The notes beneath the pieces are model-generated. The model was not told where the DNA came from, searched no databases, and saw only the letters and a program-made list of their open reading frames with translations. The position numbers and the translations under genes are program-made. A DNA stretch of 64,000 nt from Macrocystis pyrifera (Eukaryota > Sar > Phaeophyceae > Laminariales > Laminariaceae), in NCBI GenBank assembly GCA_031763025.1, contig JASSKH010000020.1:9236528-9300527 (forward strand), read 5' to 3'. Below, in pieces: positions 19,430 to 30,352 of this stretch. Each line of letters begins with the position of its first letter. Position 1 is the first letter of the stretch.

Positions 19430-22035
19430 TCTTATTGCTTACTTCTTCAGTTGAGAAGATCCCAGTCAGTCGAAGAAGCTGAAGCTGAAGGCCAGATCTT
19501 GGGAGGGCATGTTCTGCGGGTAAAACCCGAACACCAAGGAATATCGCACCTATATAATGCAACAACACACACGGTGGTAGAGCGCAGGAACGTCGTGTTT
19601 ACAGCAAGGCCATCGAAGGTGGTGTGACCACCGATGAGCGAGACGGACGACATCGACGAAATGGACAACGTCGTCGTAAACAGATGTAAACGACGGACCA
19701 GAGGACGGTGACACACTGCGAGGCGCACCATTAACATTAATAGAGTACACATCGTGCATACACTTCATCGACGACATGACGTCGCACCACACCACCTGCA
19801 TCGTGCGACCGTACGACCCGGCAATCGTCGAGATCCTGACGAACATCCGTGGAGTAACTCAACCACATGTGCTGGCCGGAAAAGAGACACCGGAAGCACC
19901 GGCGGACAGCGTCGGCGGACAAACAATCATCGAGGGATTACGGTGGCAGACAGACGCCGGAAGCAGGTGAAGAAAGCGGGCATCAAGAAGGGTTCGATGG
20001 AGCAATGGCCTCAAACGCAGGTGGAGTGGCACCTCGGAAACCAATTGACGTCGGCAGTGAAAAGGAGCAGCGCTTCTTCAGCTTTACTACCAACAACAGC
20101 GGCCCAGCGCGGACTGGAAAAACTCCGCTTCTAGACCAACACGAGTATTGCCGGATAAGGGCGCACCACAGGGAAATGCTGGTGTACACGGAGCGTGCGC
20201 ATGCCTCTACTTTACGTGCAGCTACAGCATTCGGAGAGGGGGAGAAAATATCGTTGATTCCTAACACGTCCCAAGAAGCTACGGTGCTTCCTGAAGCCTC
20301 TGGTCAGAAGACGACTTCAGTCAAGATACTGGAGAGTCTGTGAGCCCATATGGGTTAAGACCTCACCCCCATCACGCCCATACCACCCGACGAGCAGAAA
20401 GCGGCCAGCGCTCGCTGGGCCTAGACGATCGAGGCGGACAACCGTTCGGGACGCCGAGAAAGTGACTAGACCACATGGCCACGGTTGGTGCTATCAATCG
20501 TCTACAATATATTGTAGGAGCATGCGACCAGCAGCACAGGTAGGTCATCTTGTGGCTACGCCGTAGGACCCCTGGCATTGTAAGTCGGGCACCAATTTCT
20601 ATCACCCCCCCAAAACCGCGTAGTGCCCGTTGCTGTAGTCGTCATGGTTTACGACGGATGTTTCCCGCTGGAACCCCAAGAGGAGTTCGCTTTGTCATGT
20701 CGACGTGGGGGCAAGTGAGGAGGCTCGACAGTGGAGGGACGTTCCCTCCGAGCTTCCGCAAGGTACTCGGTACTGCGGTGGAGATAGGGTGAACGGTCTG
20801 GCACCTCAGTGTTTGCACCTCGGTTGTTTATGCGGACATCGAGTAGAAGATGCCAGGTAAGATGGCCCCGGGAATCCAGGCCATGGAGGAAGACACGGGG
20901 GCTCCTCTTGTCACAGTGGGCTTCAGGCCCGCCTTTCGCCCTAAAGCTAAACCCCAAGAACCAGCATGAAAACATTGAGCCCTCCCTCGTGGGAATCGGA
21001 TCGAAAATCCCACAACAGCGACCCGTGTGTCTGTGTATCTTCAATGCGGTGACCACGGCAAATCAGGGACTCACGACCGACGACGCTGTGGCGGCCGCTC
21101 TTGATCTTCACGCGGACGACGTGCTGCTGGCGGGCGGCAGCAACACCACGCTCGACATGCTCAAGGGAACCCTGGTTAGCCGCTTCATGATGTCAGATGT
21201 TTGCGACGAGTCGCAGATGCCTGTGATGCACGTCACATTTTTCGTCCAAGCAAGATCGCCCGTCATCACCCAGGTGGGCTGCACCAGGGGATTACTCATA
21301 CTGCAAGGGCATACGAGACTGCAGGCCGTTAGGAAGTCCGGGGTATGGCAAGCAGCTGTTCCTGGTGCAATCGGAACAGAGCCACCTGGACGAGAAGGCC
21401 AAGCGACGATGTCAAGCTATTGTCGGCTGCGTCATGGAGATAATCCAGGTGACACGCTACGACATCTCGTACGCGGTAGACCAACTGGCGGGAGCCATTA
21501 CCAAACCCTCAAAAGTGCACACGAGGAGAGGCAACGCATCTTCTTGAATACCTAGCCAGGACGGAGCCCTTCAACGTCACCTACATTCGGACGCCAACTA
21601 GAGTGACAACCCAGACCACGGCATGTCAACTTCAAGATACATCGTCATGATGTGCAACGGTCTCGGAATCTTCATGGCGGACATGTAAAGGTTATCGGCC
21701 AAATCAACTAGGAAAGCGGAGCTTGGGGCGGGAGCATAAGGAGACAGTGTTTCCCAGAGCGTGATGACGGAGGCAAGCTCCAAAGAGGGTTTCAAGTGCG
21801 TCCGGTACCACATCATACGCCTCGACACTACATGTAATCAGGAATCGGACCGCTAGCTCGCGTGCTGAACGCATGGCTTCGACGCACTTAAACAATACGC
21901 GATATCATCAAGGAAGGCCACGCGAGCGTTCACTACATACCCTCGACGGAGAACCAGCGCGCAGATTTATGAATCAAGCTTCTCAACAAACAGCAGAACC
22001 GGTCCTGATCGAGATCGTGAAGGAATTCCAGAGGT
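19430..22035 (+). mobile_element. Copia-type LTR retrotransposon relic
   Basis: Plus-strand decayed pol. The recognisable part is the second half of a Copia reverse transcriptase and the start of RNase H (21.09-21.75 kb). Upstream open frames (19754-20343) include AGIKKGSMEQW and AMASNAGGVAPRKPIDVGSE, plausible inter-domain pol sequence in changing frames. No pair of LTRs or primer-binding site was found, so the boundaries are approximate. Confidence 0.7.
20809..21600 (+). pseudogene. Copia reverse transcriptase, C-terminal part
   Basis: LHADDVLLAGGSNTTLDMLK fits the Copia motif around the catalytic Asp pair (usually YVDD; here HADD), followed by GTLVSRFMMSDV and VMHVT. In another frame (from 21365) come KRRCQAIVGCV and QVTRYDISYAVDQLAGAITK, the conserved Copia segment before RNase H. 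HLLEYLARTEPFN-like sequence follows near 21540. At least two frameshifts separate these blocks, and the element is inactive. Confidence 0.75.
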
Positions 22036-22429
22036 GAATCGAGGGCCGATTCCTTCTGCGGTAGGGGGGGTAGGTCCTACGTTTGCAACCGCACAAGGAC
22101 CACTCGGCCGAGTGACCACTCGATGTTCAGCGGTCTTACATTTTCATGACCTTCTGTTCTCGCGATATGCACCGCCATGACAGGGATTTACTTGATGCGC
22201 TGCGCCAACAACACATTCTCCCTCCAACTTTGGGTGAGAAACCGAGGTCATTCGAGTGGCCTAAACGCGGTAGTGAAAATAGGGGTGCCCCCTCCCTCCA
22301 GCAGTACCCGTCTGCCGCAACATCAAACACATCAGGAACATGGGCAAAGAGCTCTCTGGCGATTGCGCGGAGAGGCTCTTGACGAAGGAATATACCCGCG
22401 GATGTTTGTTTCCCCACGAAAACGGACCG
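22036..22429. other. No gene recognised
   Basis: A minus-strand frame (22136-22651) runs on into the adjacent minisatellite and has no recognisable domain. Confidence 0.35.
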
Positions 22430-22830
22430 TCGGCAGCTGTTGAACGATGGGCGTTTGTCGGGTTTATGTGACGGGTCCAACAATGGTTGGCGATTGTCAG
22501 TCATGGTCGGCACTGGCGTAGTCGGGTTTTTATAGCTTCCGACAAGTAGTGCTGTAGACAGTTCGAAATCATCGATAACTTTAGTCCAGTTTCTATCGCT
22601 TCCAACCAACAGGTGTTTATGATCGACATACATGGTCGGCACTTCAGACAAGTTTCTATCCCTTCCACCAAGTAGTGATGATCGATATCAGTACAGGTAG
22701 TAGTCATGCTAGGTACTCTAGGCTTCAATCTGGCTCCAACAAGTGGCGGTGATCAGTAGCTATGATCGGCCCTCTGGTCAGGTTTCTATCGCGTCTAGCA
22801 CGTGCTGGTGAACTTTGGCCATTCTATCGA
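22430..22830. repeat. Degenerate ~80-bp minisatellite
   Basis: About five units share TCATGGTCGGCACT, then AGTTTCTATCGCTTCCAACA and AGTGGTGATCGA. Units have drifted by substitution and small indels, so the array is old. Confidence 0.7.
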
Positions 22831-23740
22831 TTCTGTCGAAGGCATTATCTCTAACTATATTAATTGAGTGGGGTGTACTTGTATTGGTTGGATAGCCCAT
22901 ACGTACGTGGTCAATGTTCAGCGCAAGAAGTCACTTCCAGCACCGGCAGCAGCAGTGAGCGGCAGATCTGCCGTGTCGACATAACATATGGTCATACAAG
23001 TACACCAAGGGGACCAAGGCGGTGCAATACGAAGCCGGGTCATGAAAATTTAGTGTGTTGCGCCGGAACCTCCAGGAATATCGCGGCTGGACTAGCCTTC
23101 TTCAATATCAGACCATCAGGGCGTTGCTCTGAATAGTGGCACTGGACGAGGACGTCGTGGCAGAGGATGACAGTCCGTGGTTTTAGACGTTATGGCACAG
23201 GAGACAGCCCCACGCCGTCAGTCCACTGCCCATTACGTCACCCACATACAATACGCGTACGTCGAGCCTGTTGTTCGAAGCCAGTTTTTGGTCCCATGGT
23301 TGAATGCACATGCTTCTTATTTTCTTCTATTACGTTAATAGCAAGTGCATCAGCACCAGCCTGAGTGCCCAGCGGCTCCGGACCTAGCCTAGCCGACCAC
23401 GCGATATTTTAGGGACACGGACAGAGCAACCCCTGGTACTCTACCAGATGCAGCCTCCACAACCAGCTGCTCAATTCTCGATCGCTCGATCGAGGCAGCA
23501 GGAAGAAGAGAGCGCTCGAGACACAGAAGACGAGAAAGCTGTTCGTTTTCGGGATTTTGTCTCAGTAATAAAGCATTGGTTCGCAAGGTTACCAGCGATT
23601 TTTTGCCACCTGCGTTCGCCCCTAAAATTTGATATACTGTCCTTCTTCTTGTCGCTCCTTCTATAACGTACCCTTATGTCATTGTACTATTATTAGTCTA
23701 ACAGTCTAACGTGTGCCTTAACCACCTACTGTAGTTATAT
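22831..23740. other. No gene recognised
   Basis: Moderate-complexity DNA. Plus frames at 22864-23136 and 23448-23666 lack motifs, and neither has clear splice or start context. Confidence 0.35.
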
Positions 23741-23743
23741 CCG

Positions 23744-23851
23744 AATACGGAACACCATAGTAACTAGGACCAAATATCGTTAGTAAAAATAGGTAAATAT
23801 ATAGGTTTTTATGTGTATCATAGGTTCTATTAACTATCGTCCCCCGTAATA
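23744..23851 (-). mobile_element. Family A MITE
   Basis: AATACGGAACACCATAGTAA...TAACTATCGTCCCCCGTAAT. The uninterrupted interior GTTAGTAAAAATAGGTAAAT gives the empty-site reference for the nested insertions. Confidence 0.85.
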
Positions 23852-23887
23852 TTATCATCCTCACTCAAACGATCGGTGTTAGTCTGC

Positions 23888-23912
23888 CACCCCCCCCCCC
23901 CCCCCCCCCCAG
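23888..23912. repeat. C-homopolymer, about 22 bp
   Basis: A nearly pure C run after GCCAC. Confidence 0.9.
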
Positions 23913-25960
23913 TGCTCTGTTCAGCCTCTTGTCAAACTCGTCCCACTCTGTTTCCAATTAGGTTTTGCCTCGAAGGCATGCTATCTGGAAATGAATTGGG
24001 TGAATGGCTTGCTGGATACGGTAACGCTGATTGTTGAGAGGTTGCGCTTACTTAGACCGGCACCATCGAGAGGGGACAGAGTGAGGCAAGCGAAAGTTTA
24101 CTTTGGGTAGGGCACAGCAGGCACACCAACGAGGAACTGCAGAGCGGAACGGACGAGAACGTCTAAATAGCTGAAACACGATTCGATGCAACTTCTACAG
24201 GAAACCGGAATGGGAAGGGTCCCGCATACCCGTCGGTATAAGTACGTATATGTATGCACAATATATACATTATGGCATTGAATATCATATACCGGTACTA
24301 CTGCTGTCTGTTGCATACCGCAGTATAGACAAGTACTCCCGTGAAATATGGTGCACTTTCGTTCTTCCATGGTACAGCAGTAGTGCATAAAATATATACG
24401 GTGCTTATCAGTGGATGATTACTACACTGCAGCAGAGCAGTAGACCTATCTATGTGCATGTACCGGAACGCTACACTTTCTTCTGCTGTTGTTTCGTGTG
24501 TTGTGTGTTCCGATCGGCGACGTGGTGATGATACAGACACCAAGCAGATGTAGATACCACTGTAAAAAAGGACGCCGCGACAACCATGTATGTGCAATAG
24601 GCATGCTTGCGGGCGGGGAGGAGTGTGTTTTATTTCAACATTCTTCAAGGCAGTTACGTATTTTCTACTTCTGAACTGGTGTACAATGCCACACAGGATA
24701 ACCATACTTACTTGCGGGCGGGGCGTGTGCCTTTTTACGTTCTTCAAGGTTTTCCAGGCTTATACTGTTGATACTTCTAAACTGGGTGTACAATGCGGCG
24801 CAGGTCGACCAGGGAAGAACGGGTTGAAGTCTTCTCGGGATGAAAATTCAAGGCGCGAGCCGCATGCAGTGGAGACGGGGGATAAGGGCTCGCAATACAT
24901 GTGACCCCGGATCTGAGTCACGACTACTACTACTACTGCTACTACTGCTGTTAATGTAGTACGGGGGAGAGACAAAAGAACGGCGGAGAAAAAAAACGCG
25001 ATGAACAACAACAAAAAAAAACGAAATGAAGCAAAAAAACAGCAGTGTAGTACCTGACAGTAAATTCTACCTATTAATAATCAAGCGATGATCCCCCTCC
25101 GAAAAAAGCGAGTGCAGCCGCAAAGAGGTTGCCGATGATGAAGTTGCGTGTGTGCATGTTCTTTCCATTGAACCGTTAGTCGTTCCCGTCGAAGGTAGTA
25201 ATTGGTTACTGCTGTGATGATGGCAGGCGGCAAGGCGGGCGGTGGGTGGGATAATCAGAAAAAATTGATAATTAGACAACTACGTACGGGGGCCCTTCGG
25301 TCCTTGCAGTCATTCGTATAGGGAAGAAGAGAGGGGTGCCTTATAACGTTCCACTTCCCATAATATCTATTACATACAGATGATAAAGCGGGGTACGCAG
25401 CCCACGACCAATCCAGGACGAAGGAATCTGTGTTTGTGACCAATACGTTATGGCCTCAGTGCCTTCTTTCATTGCCTTCTTTCCACCTACCGCGCAAACA
25501 TTTGTTTGGAATATTCGTATACGGATACCTACCTGATGGTGACGTAGCGTGCGTTCGACGTTTCTCGGAATGTTTCTTGTGTGCGTCTTTTTTTTTTCGC
25601 AGTAACGTCTGGCTCCTGACGACTGAACAAATACGAATATCCCACCTGATTTTGAGTATTAATAGCTTCTTCCCAAAGACAGATGGGTGGGGTGCAGAGT
25701 GGACCGGTTGATGGAAAGGGGTGTTGGCGAAATCCCCCCCCCCCTCTCCCCCCCCCCCGTGCTTACGGCTATTCGAAGTACACCGTGCTGTAGGTAAAAA
25801 CAAGAGGGGGAAAGCGCGCTCACAACGGCCCAACACCACATTCGTGTTGCCGTCTTTTTTTTGCAATCGCAGCAGCACCAGAAAAAAGCAGTATTCAGCC
25901 GAACACAAGCACGTGTATGTATGCAGATCTTGCACCTCCTGCCACAACGAACGGTGGATC
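23913..25960. other. Repeat-rich region without a recognised gene
   Basis: A segment at 24790-24930 (AGGTCGACCAGGGAAGAACG ... ACCCCGGATCTGAGTCACGA) recurs at 44990-45122, so it is a dispersed repeat. A TAC/CTG triplet patch lies at 24924-24950, C runs at 25733-25759, and TATTAATA at 25657. The minus-strand frames at 25456-26220 and 25659-25994 read through a family A copy and C runs and are rejected as genes. Confidence 0.5.
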
Positions 25961-25961
25961 G

Positions 25962-26072
25962 TATTACGGGGGGGACCACAGCAAACAGGACCAAATATTG
26001 TCAGTAACGATAGGGAAATATAAACGTTTTTGTGTGTACCGTAGGTCCTATTTACTATGGTTATCCCGGAAC
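25962..26072 (-). mobile_element. Family A MITE
   Basis: TATTACGGGGGGGACCACAG...TTTACTATGGTTATCCCGGAA. The right terminus is altered. Confidence 0.85.
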
Positions 26073-26082
26073 AGTATTCAGG

Positions 26083-26157
26083 ACCAACCATATACACAAA
26101 ACCCTGTAATAGATACTCCGTTGTTTTAGCTAATCGTATTTGGTCCTCGAGTACTAC
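26083..26157 (+). mobile_element. Family A MITE, highly degenerate
   Basis: AGGACCAACCATATACACAA, then AACCCTGTAATAGATACTCC and AATCGTATTTGGTCCTCGA align with the family A interior, without intact termini. Confidence 0.5.
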
Positions 26158-26690
26158 CGTACGTTCCCACGTAGAGGCATCGACGACACAAACACAACGC
26201 GTACATATATATATGCGCACGGCACGCGCTCGAGGTACTTACGTACGAACAAAGTTGTGGTACGAATCGTAGGTGCGGTCGCATTTAGATCCTTTCGTTT
26301 CAGCCGTTTTAGAGCCACTCAGGCGAATGGCCAGTCTATTGCTGCGCAATCTCGAGCATATCGTTATATGTCCCTGGTATGTACCATCTATCGTGCCTTG
26401 CGGTTCCCGGCACCGCGACGGGTTTGCTTGTTACGCCGCACCAACGAAACATTTTCAGCTGGGGTGTCATGAGCGCGGAAGTGAAATTTATGCCATCATA
26501 CCCACTCGCGACCGTAACGCTGGCCAGGTGATAGCACACTACTATTTGTAGTGCTACATCGACCACTACTGCTGTCAGCAACTGGACGTTTGTTTTTGTG
26601 GATGTTCGTGTGAGGTTTAGGACAATGGGTGGTTTTGTGGGCGAGGTATTCTTGGTGCTTGGTGCTTGCCTACTACGCAGTAGGTGCGTG
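26158..26690. other. No gene recognised
   Basis: Balanced composition with overlapping plus frames of about 100 codons (26140-26472, 26273-26551) and no domain. An exon cannot be excluded. Confidence 0.35.
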
Positions 26691-26696
26691 CTCCTC

Positions 26697-26835
26697 TCCC
26701 TCCTTCCTCCACCTCGTCCTCCTTCTCCTCGTCCTATTCCTCCTCCTCTTCGTACACTAGTGGAAACTACTGCAGAAACACTACTCCACCCACCCCTTTT
26801 TTTCTTGCTCTTACTATCGCTGCTACACTACTGCT

Positions 26836-26874
<39 letters not shown>

Positions 26875-26903
26875 GCTGCTGCTACCACTACTACTAGTAC
26901 AAG

Positions 26904-26946
<43 letters not shown>

Positions 26947-26968
26947 GCTGCTGCTGCTACTACTATTG

Positions 26969-27003
<35 letters not shown>

Positions 27004-27004
27004 G

Positions 27005-27063
<59 letters not shown>

Positions 27064-27110
27064 GCTACTGCTACTACTACTACTACCACTACTACTACTA
27101 CCACAGTAAT
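26697..27110. repeat. CTC/CTG/TAC trinucleotide arrays
   Basis: CTC-rich (26697-26755), then (CTG)n with CTA interruptions (26830-26885), then an almost continuous (TAC)n array (26886-27105). The long Leu/Tyr/Ser open frames on both strands are products of the triplet period and not genes. Confidence 0.95.
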
Positions 27111-27126
27111 GGTCCCCCGTAATAAT
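27109..27126 (-). mobile_element. Family A MITE right-end fragment at the edge of the TAC array
   Basis: ATGGTCCCCCGTAATA directly abuts the TAC array. The array may have grown from the TTTACTATGG arm of the element. Confidence 0.7.
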
Positions 27127-27216
27127 AATAACCCATGATGGACACACAAAACACATATTCCCCCATGATCGAGAACTACTTTTGGTTCTGACCACTACTC
27201 TGTATGTTCCCCCGGA

Positions 27217-27275
27217 CATTGCTCCTCCTCCTCCTCCTCCTCCTCCTCCTCCTCCTCCTCCTCCTCCTCCTCCTT
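27217..27275. repeat. (CTC)n array
   Basis: About 18 perfect CTC triplets. The opposite-strand poly-Arg frame is an artefact of the repeat. Confidence 0.95.
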
Positions 27276-28165
27276 GACCTCCTCCTACTACCCCCCCATA
27301 TCTTCGCTACTACTATCCCGCGATGAGACCGATAGGCGGCACATCTTTCAATCTTCTCCCGCACCTCCAGCCACCTACCCACCACGTCAATATCGCTTAC
27401 AGCGGTAGTGTCACAATGCACCTGTACCCAGGTACGTGTTACTGACGACCGGAGGGAGGGTTCGAACTCGATTCCCGAGCGGACCCCCGTGATGTACTGC
27501 AAACGCACGTGGCACTAGGCTCCCGGGGTCAGATGCGATACTTCGCGAACGTAATTCGAGTCACTTTGCTATTATGTACCTCGTAATCTCGCCAATGGTT
27601 TGTTTCGTTGGGTTCTTATCGCGGGAAAACTTGAGGCACAAAAAAGGTTGGCTGCTATTTTGTTGTCGGTACTAGCAGCAGCAGCAGGAACGATTGCCCC
27701 GATATTCGACGAAACGGTCCACACAACAAGCTGTGCGCGAGACAAACAGAGGGGTTGACGGTAAACCATTGGCTGATTAGATCCGAATCCCTCCAGGGTT
27801 TAAGTTGTCACCTTCTGTTAGGGCCGCAGTCCCGTTTGGGAGACAGATTACTTGGAATTAGAGTCAGACATATTTTTACGTACATGACAGTGCTAACAGG
27901 CTTAAAAAGTCGGTGTTTTGTGCTATGTTGTACCTGTCTCGTACACATGGCGTGCCAAACCATTCTATCTAGCACTTTGTAAGCTACCCTCGCCGATGGT
28001 GTGCGTTGCGGATTGGTGGCTTGATGCGCGAACGACAAGAAGACATCAATGACTGCCCGGGTTTTCGGGGTTTTACGTCACACGGTTTTGTGACAGACCT
28101 CTCGCGCTCCACGTTGTGCGCAAAGACAAAGCAGCAAGATTGCTTCACTAAGAAATACCAGGTGC
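27276..28165. other. No gene; half of a family B element
   Basis: GGGCCGCAGTCCCGTTTGGG, then ATTACTTGGAATTAGAGTC at 27820-27870 is one arm of the palindromic family B. Otherwise nothing was recognised. Confidence 0.45.
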
Positions 28166-28169
28166 TTCG

Positions 28170-28282
28170 TATTACGGGGGACCATAGTAAACAGGACCAA
28201 ATATTCTTAGTAAAAATAAGTAAACACATAGGTTTTTGTGTGTACCGTAGGTCCTATTTACCAGGTATGGTCCCCCATAATA
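28170..28282 (-). mobile_element. Family A MITE with CCAGGTA in the right arm
   Basis: TATTACGGGGGACCATAGTA...ATGGTCCCCCATAATA. The arm normally TATTTACTATGG reads TATTTACCAGGTATGG, giving TACCAGGTA at 28259-28267. Confidence 0.9.
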
Positions 28283-28560
28283 GCAGGTGAACTATGGATG
28301 ATACGATAAAAGAGAAAATTGGTTTCGTGTGGGACGCGAGGTGGAGAAAGTGTATGGATACATACCTTAAGATATAGGTGGGGCCGATTACGGCTGGGTA
28401 CAAACACGCACGCGTGCATCCCGCCTCGTTAAGTGGCGCGTTTGCTGCCAAGTCGCCCGAACTGCCGAGGAGGGACAGACCAGGCGAAAACCTTCTCAAA
28501 ACAATGAAAGTGCGGATAAATGGTAAATACTCGGACGATGATATGGTTTGATATTCCTAC
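28283..28560. other. No gene recognised
   Basis: Unique-looking DNA without coding or repeat signal. Confidence 0.4.
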
Positions 28561-28599
28561 TCCCCGTCGGAACCTCCGACACGTAGTGACCCCTGTCAC

Positions 28600-28790
28600 G
28601 TTCACTCTGACCTCAACCCCGCCCCTGACCCCCCCTGTTCATCCTCCCCGCCCTCATCTCTCGCCCACACCCCAGCCCGCCACCCCCGATTCAGCGGGCT
28701 TCCTTACCCCCCCCCCCCCCCCCCCTTCCTCCCTTTCACTCCAATTGCCCCCGCTTGACTCCCCCCACCCGCTCACCCTCGTAAAGATAT
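28600..28790. repeat. C/T-rich strand
   Basis: Strong pyrimidine bias with a C17-18 run (28709-28726). The plus frame at 28520-28792 is Pro-rich because of the bias. Confidence 0.8.
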
Positions 28791-29119
28791 AATGCATATA
28801 TATATATATATGGGTTGGATTCGCGTCGGTTGACGATGACGCTGTAAAACACGCCTCTCACTGCGTGAGCTAGACAACCAGGGTACCGTTCTTTTTGTTA
28901 CTGACGGTCATCACGGCTGGCGGTTGATTTAGATCATTTTTGAGAAGGGAGAACCTTCACTCCGCACAAGCGGGATGGTCGTATCACGTAGTGTGTACCT
29001 GCCATTGAGTAAGGCGCCCACGAAGCAGTCAGATAGTAACCCCATTACTGTCTCTGGAAGTGGCCACACCAGAAAATATATCAATTTGTCGCCGCTGCCA
29101 TCCATACGCAAGAAACTTC

Positions 29120-29310
29120 GCCTCAAAAGCGGTTCTTAGTAGGATGCAGCTCACCCTTCATGCGACCGGCCAAACACATCACGGTACGTCGCGCTTGGTG
29201 CAAGCAAGGTCCGCCTGGTCGGTGAAAACCCGATGTGCTCCGTCCCGACAATGTAAGCATGCAAAGATCTATGGTTATACGACTACGACCATGCATGATA
29301 TTGAGTACCC
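29120..29310. repeat. ~190-bp dispersed repeat, copy 1
   Basis: AGGATGCAGCTCACCCTTCA, AAACCCGATGTGCTCCGTCC and CATGCATGATATTGAGTACC match the reverse complement of 49480-49670, including the junction to a C run. Origin unknown; no TIR or poly-A tail was seen. Confidence 0.75.
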
Positions 29311-29765
29311 CCCCCCAATCACCTTTTGCCCCTCCTTGACTCCTACCTACCACCGAAGCCCCCCCTCAACCCCCGCCCCCCGCCTCACTGCCCCTCATCC
29401 CCACCATCGCTTCCCTTCCCGCTCTGCATCACCCCCCTCCTCCCTCCGTTCAACGTCCCCTCTCTCCACCCCCTCCACCAACTAAACTACCCCCCCACCA
29501 CCCATTCCGCTCACCTTACTTCTCCTCATCCCGCCTGCCCCCACCCCCCCCTCTACTCCTGACATTCAGCTCTCCCCACCCCTCCCTGCCTCCAGCTGAA
29601 CCTCGCCCTGTTACCCGTACCACCACCCCCTGCTGACCCCCCCACTGACCCCTCCGCTCTTGCTCTTCCCTTTCGTTCCCTCCCTCCACCGTCAACCCCC
29701 TCCCATCCCTCTCCCCACCGCCTCCACCACCGTCCCGTCTCCCGCACTCTTCACACCGCGCACCC
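29311..29765. repeat. Long C/T-rich strand
   Basis: About 450 bp of CCCC, CTCC and CCAC blocks. The strand asymmetry makes Gly/Arg-rich frames on the minus strand (29516-29773), which are rejected as genes. Confidence 0.85.
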
Positions 29766-30098
29766 GGCTCCAAACCTGTTGTCTATTGTACGTAGTTTTA
29801 TACTAAGGAGTTTGGTGCGACCGTACGTACGTTCAAGCGTGTTGCTTGAATTTTAGCCCTCCGAGATCAAGGTCGCATCTCGATCGCTATCGTTAGTGCC
29901 AGTGAGAAAAGGACCCCCGTCCTACTTGAAGGACATCCAAAGAGGAAGCTACCATGCGTCAGTTGGGTTGTGTACTTTTTCGCCGACTCCGCTTGCCTTT
30001 GTTCGAGCTCAATTGTTAGGTTAGGGTGTGGATTCGTTGTTGGCGCTTGGCGCTTGTTTGACGCCCAGAACAACTACTTACTGATCCTTCTTCATACG
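29766..30098. other. No gene recognised
   Basis: Unique-looking DNA. A short minus frame (29867-30073) has no motif. Confidence 0.35.
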
Positions 30099-30211
30099 AT
30101 TGCGGGGGTCCATAGTTAACGGGACCAAATTTTGTTATTAATAGTAAAACTAGGTAAATATATAGGTTTTTATGTATACCATAAGTCCTATTAACTATGG
30201 GCCCCCGTACT
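30098..30211 (-). mobile_element. Family A MITE carrying a TATTAATA footprint
   Basis: TTGCGGGGGTCCATAGTTAA ... TAACTATGGGCCCCCGTACTA. The interior, GTTAGTAAAAATAGG in intact copies, reads GTTATTAATAGTAAAACTAG here, with TATTAATA at 30136-30143. The extra 6 bp sit exactly at the TA where two other copies carry a full nested element. Confidence 0.95.
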
Positions 30212-30243
30212 AGTTCGACGTATTGACGTTGCGTAAACGCTAC

Positions 30244-30352
30244 TACTACGGGGGTCCATAGTTAACGGGACTAAATTTTGTTAGTAAAAATAGTTAAATA
30301 TACAGATTTTTATGTATGCCATAGGTCTTATTAACTATGGACCCCCGTAATA
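30244..30352 (-). mobile_element. Family A MITE
   Basis: TACTACGGGGGTCCATAGTT...AACTATGGACCCCCGTAATA, 33 bp from the preceding copy in the same orientation. The interior is uninterrupted (TTGTTAGTAAAAATAG). Confidence 0.95.

Noticed and set aside
25456-26220. 254-codon minus-strand frame
   Set aside because: It reads through a family A MITE and C homopolymers; the length looks accidental.
26684-27219. Open frames of 108-150 codons (poly-Leu, poly-Ser, poly-Val)
   Set aside because: Products of CTG/TAC triplet arrays, with no non-repeat coding sequence.
29516-29773. Gly/Arg-rich minus-strand frames
   Set aside because: They arise from the C/T strand bias, with no conserved motif.
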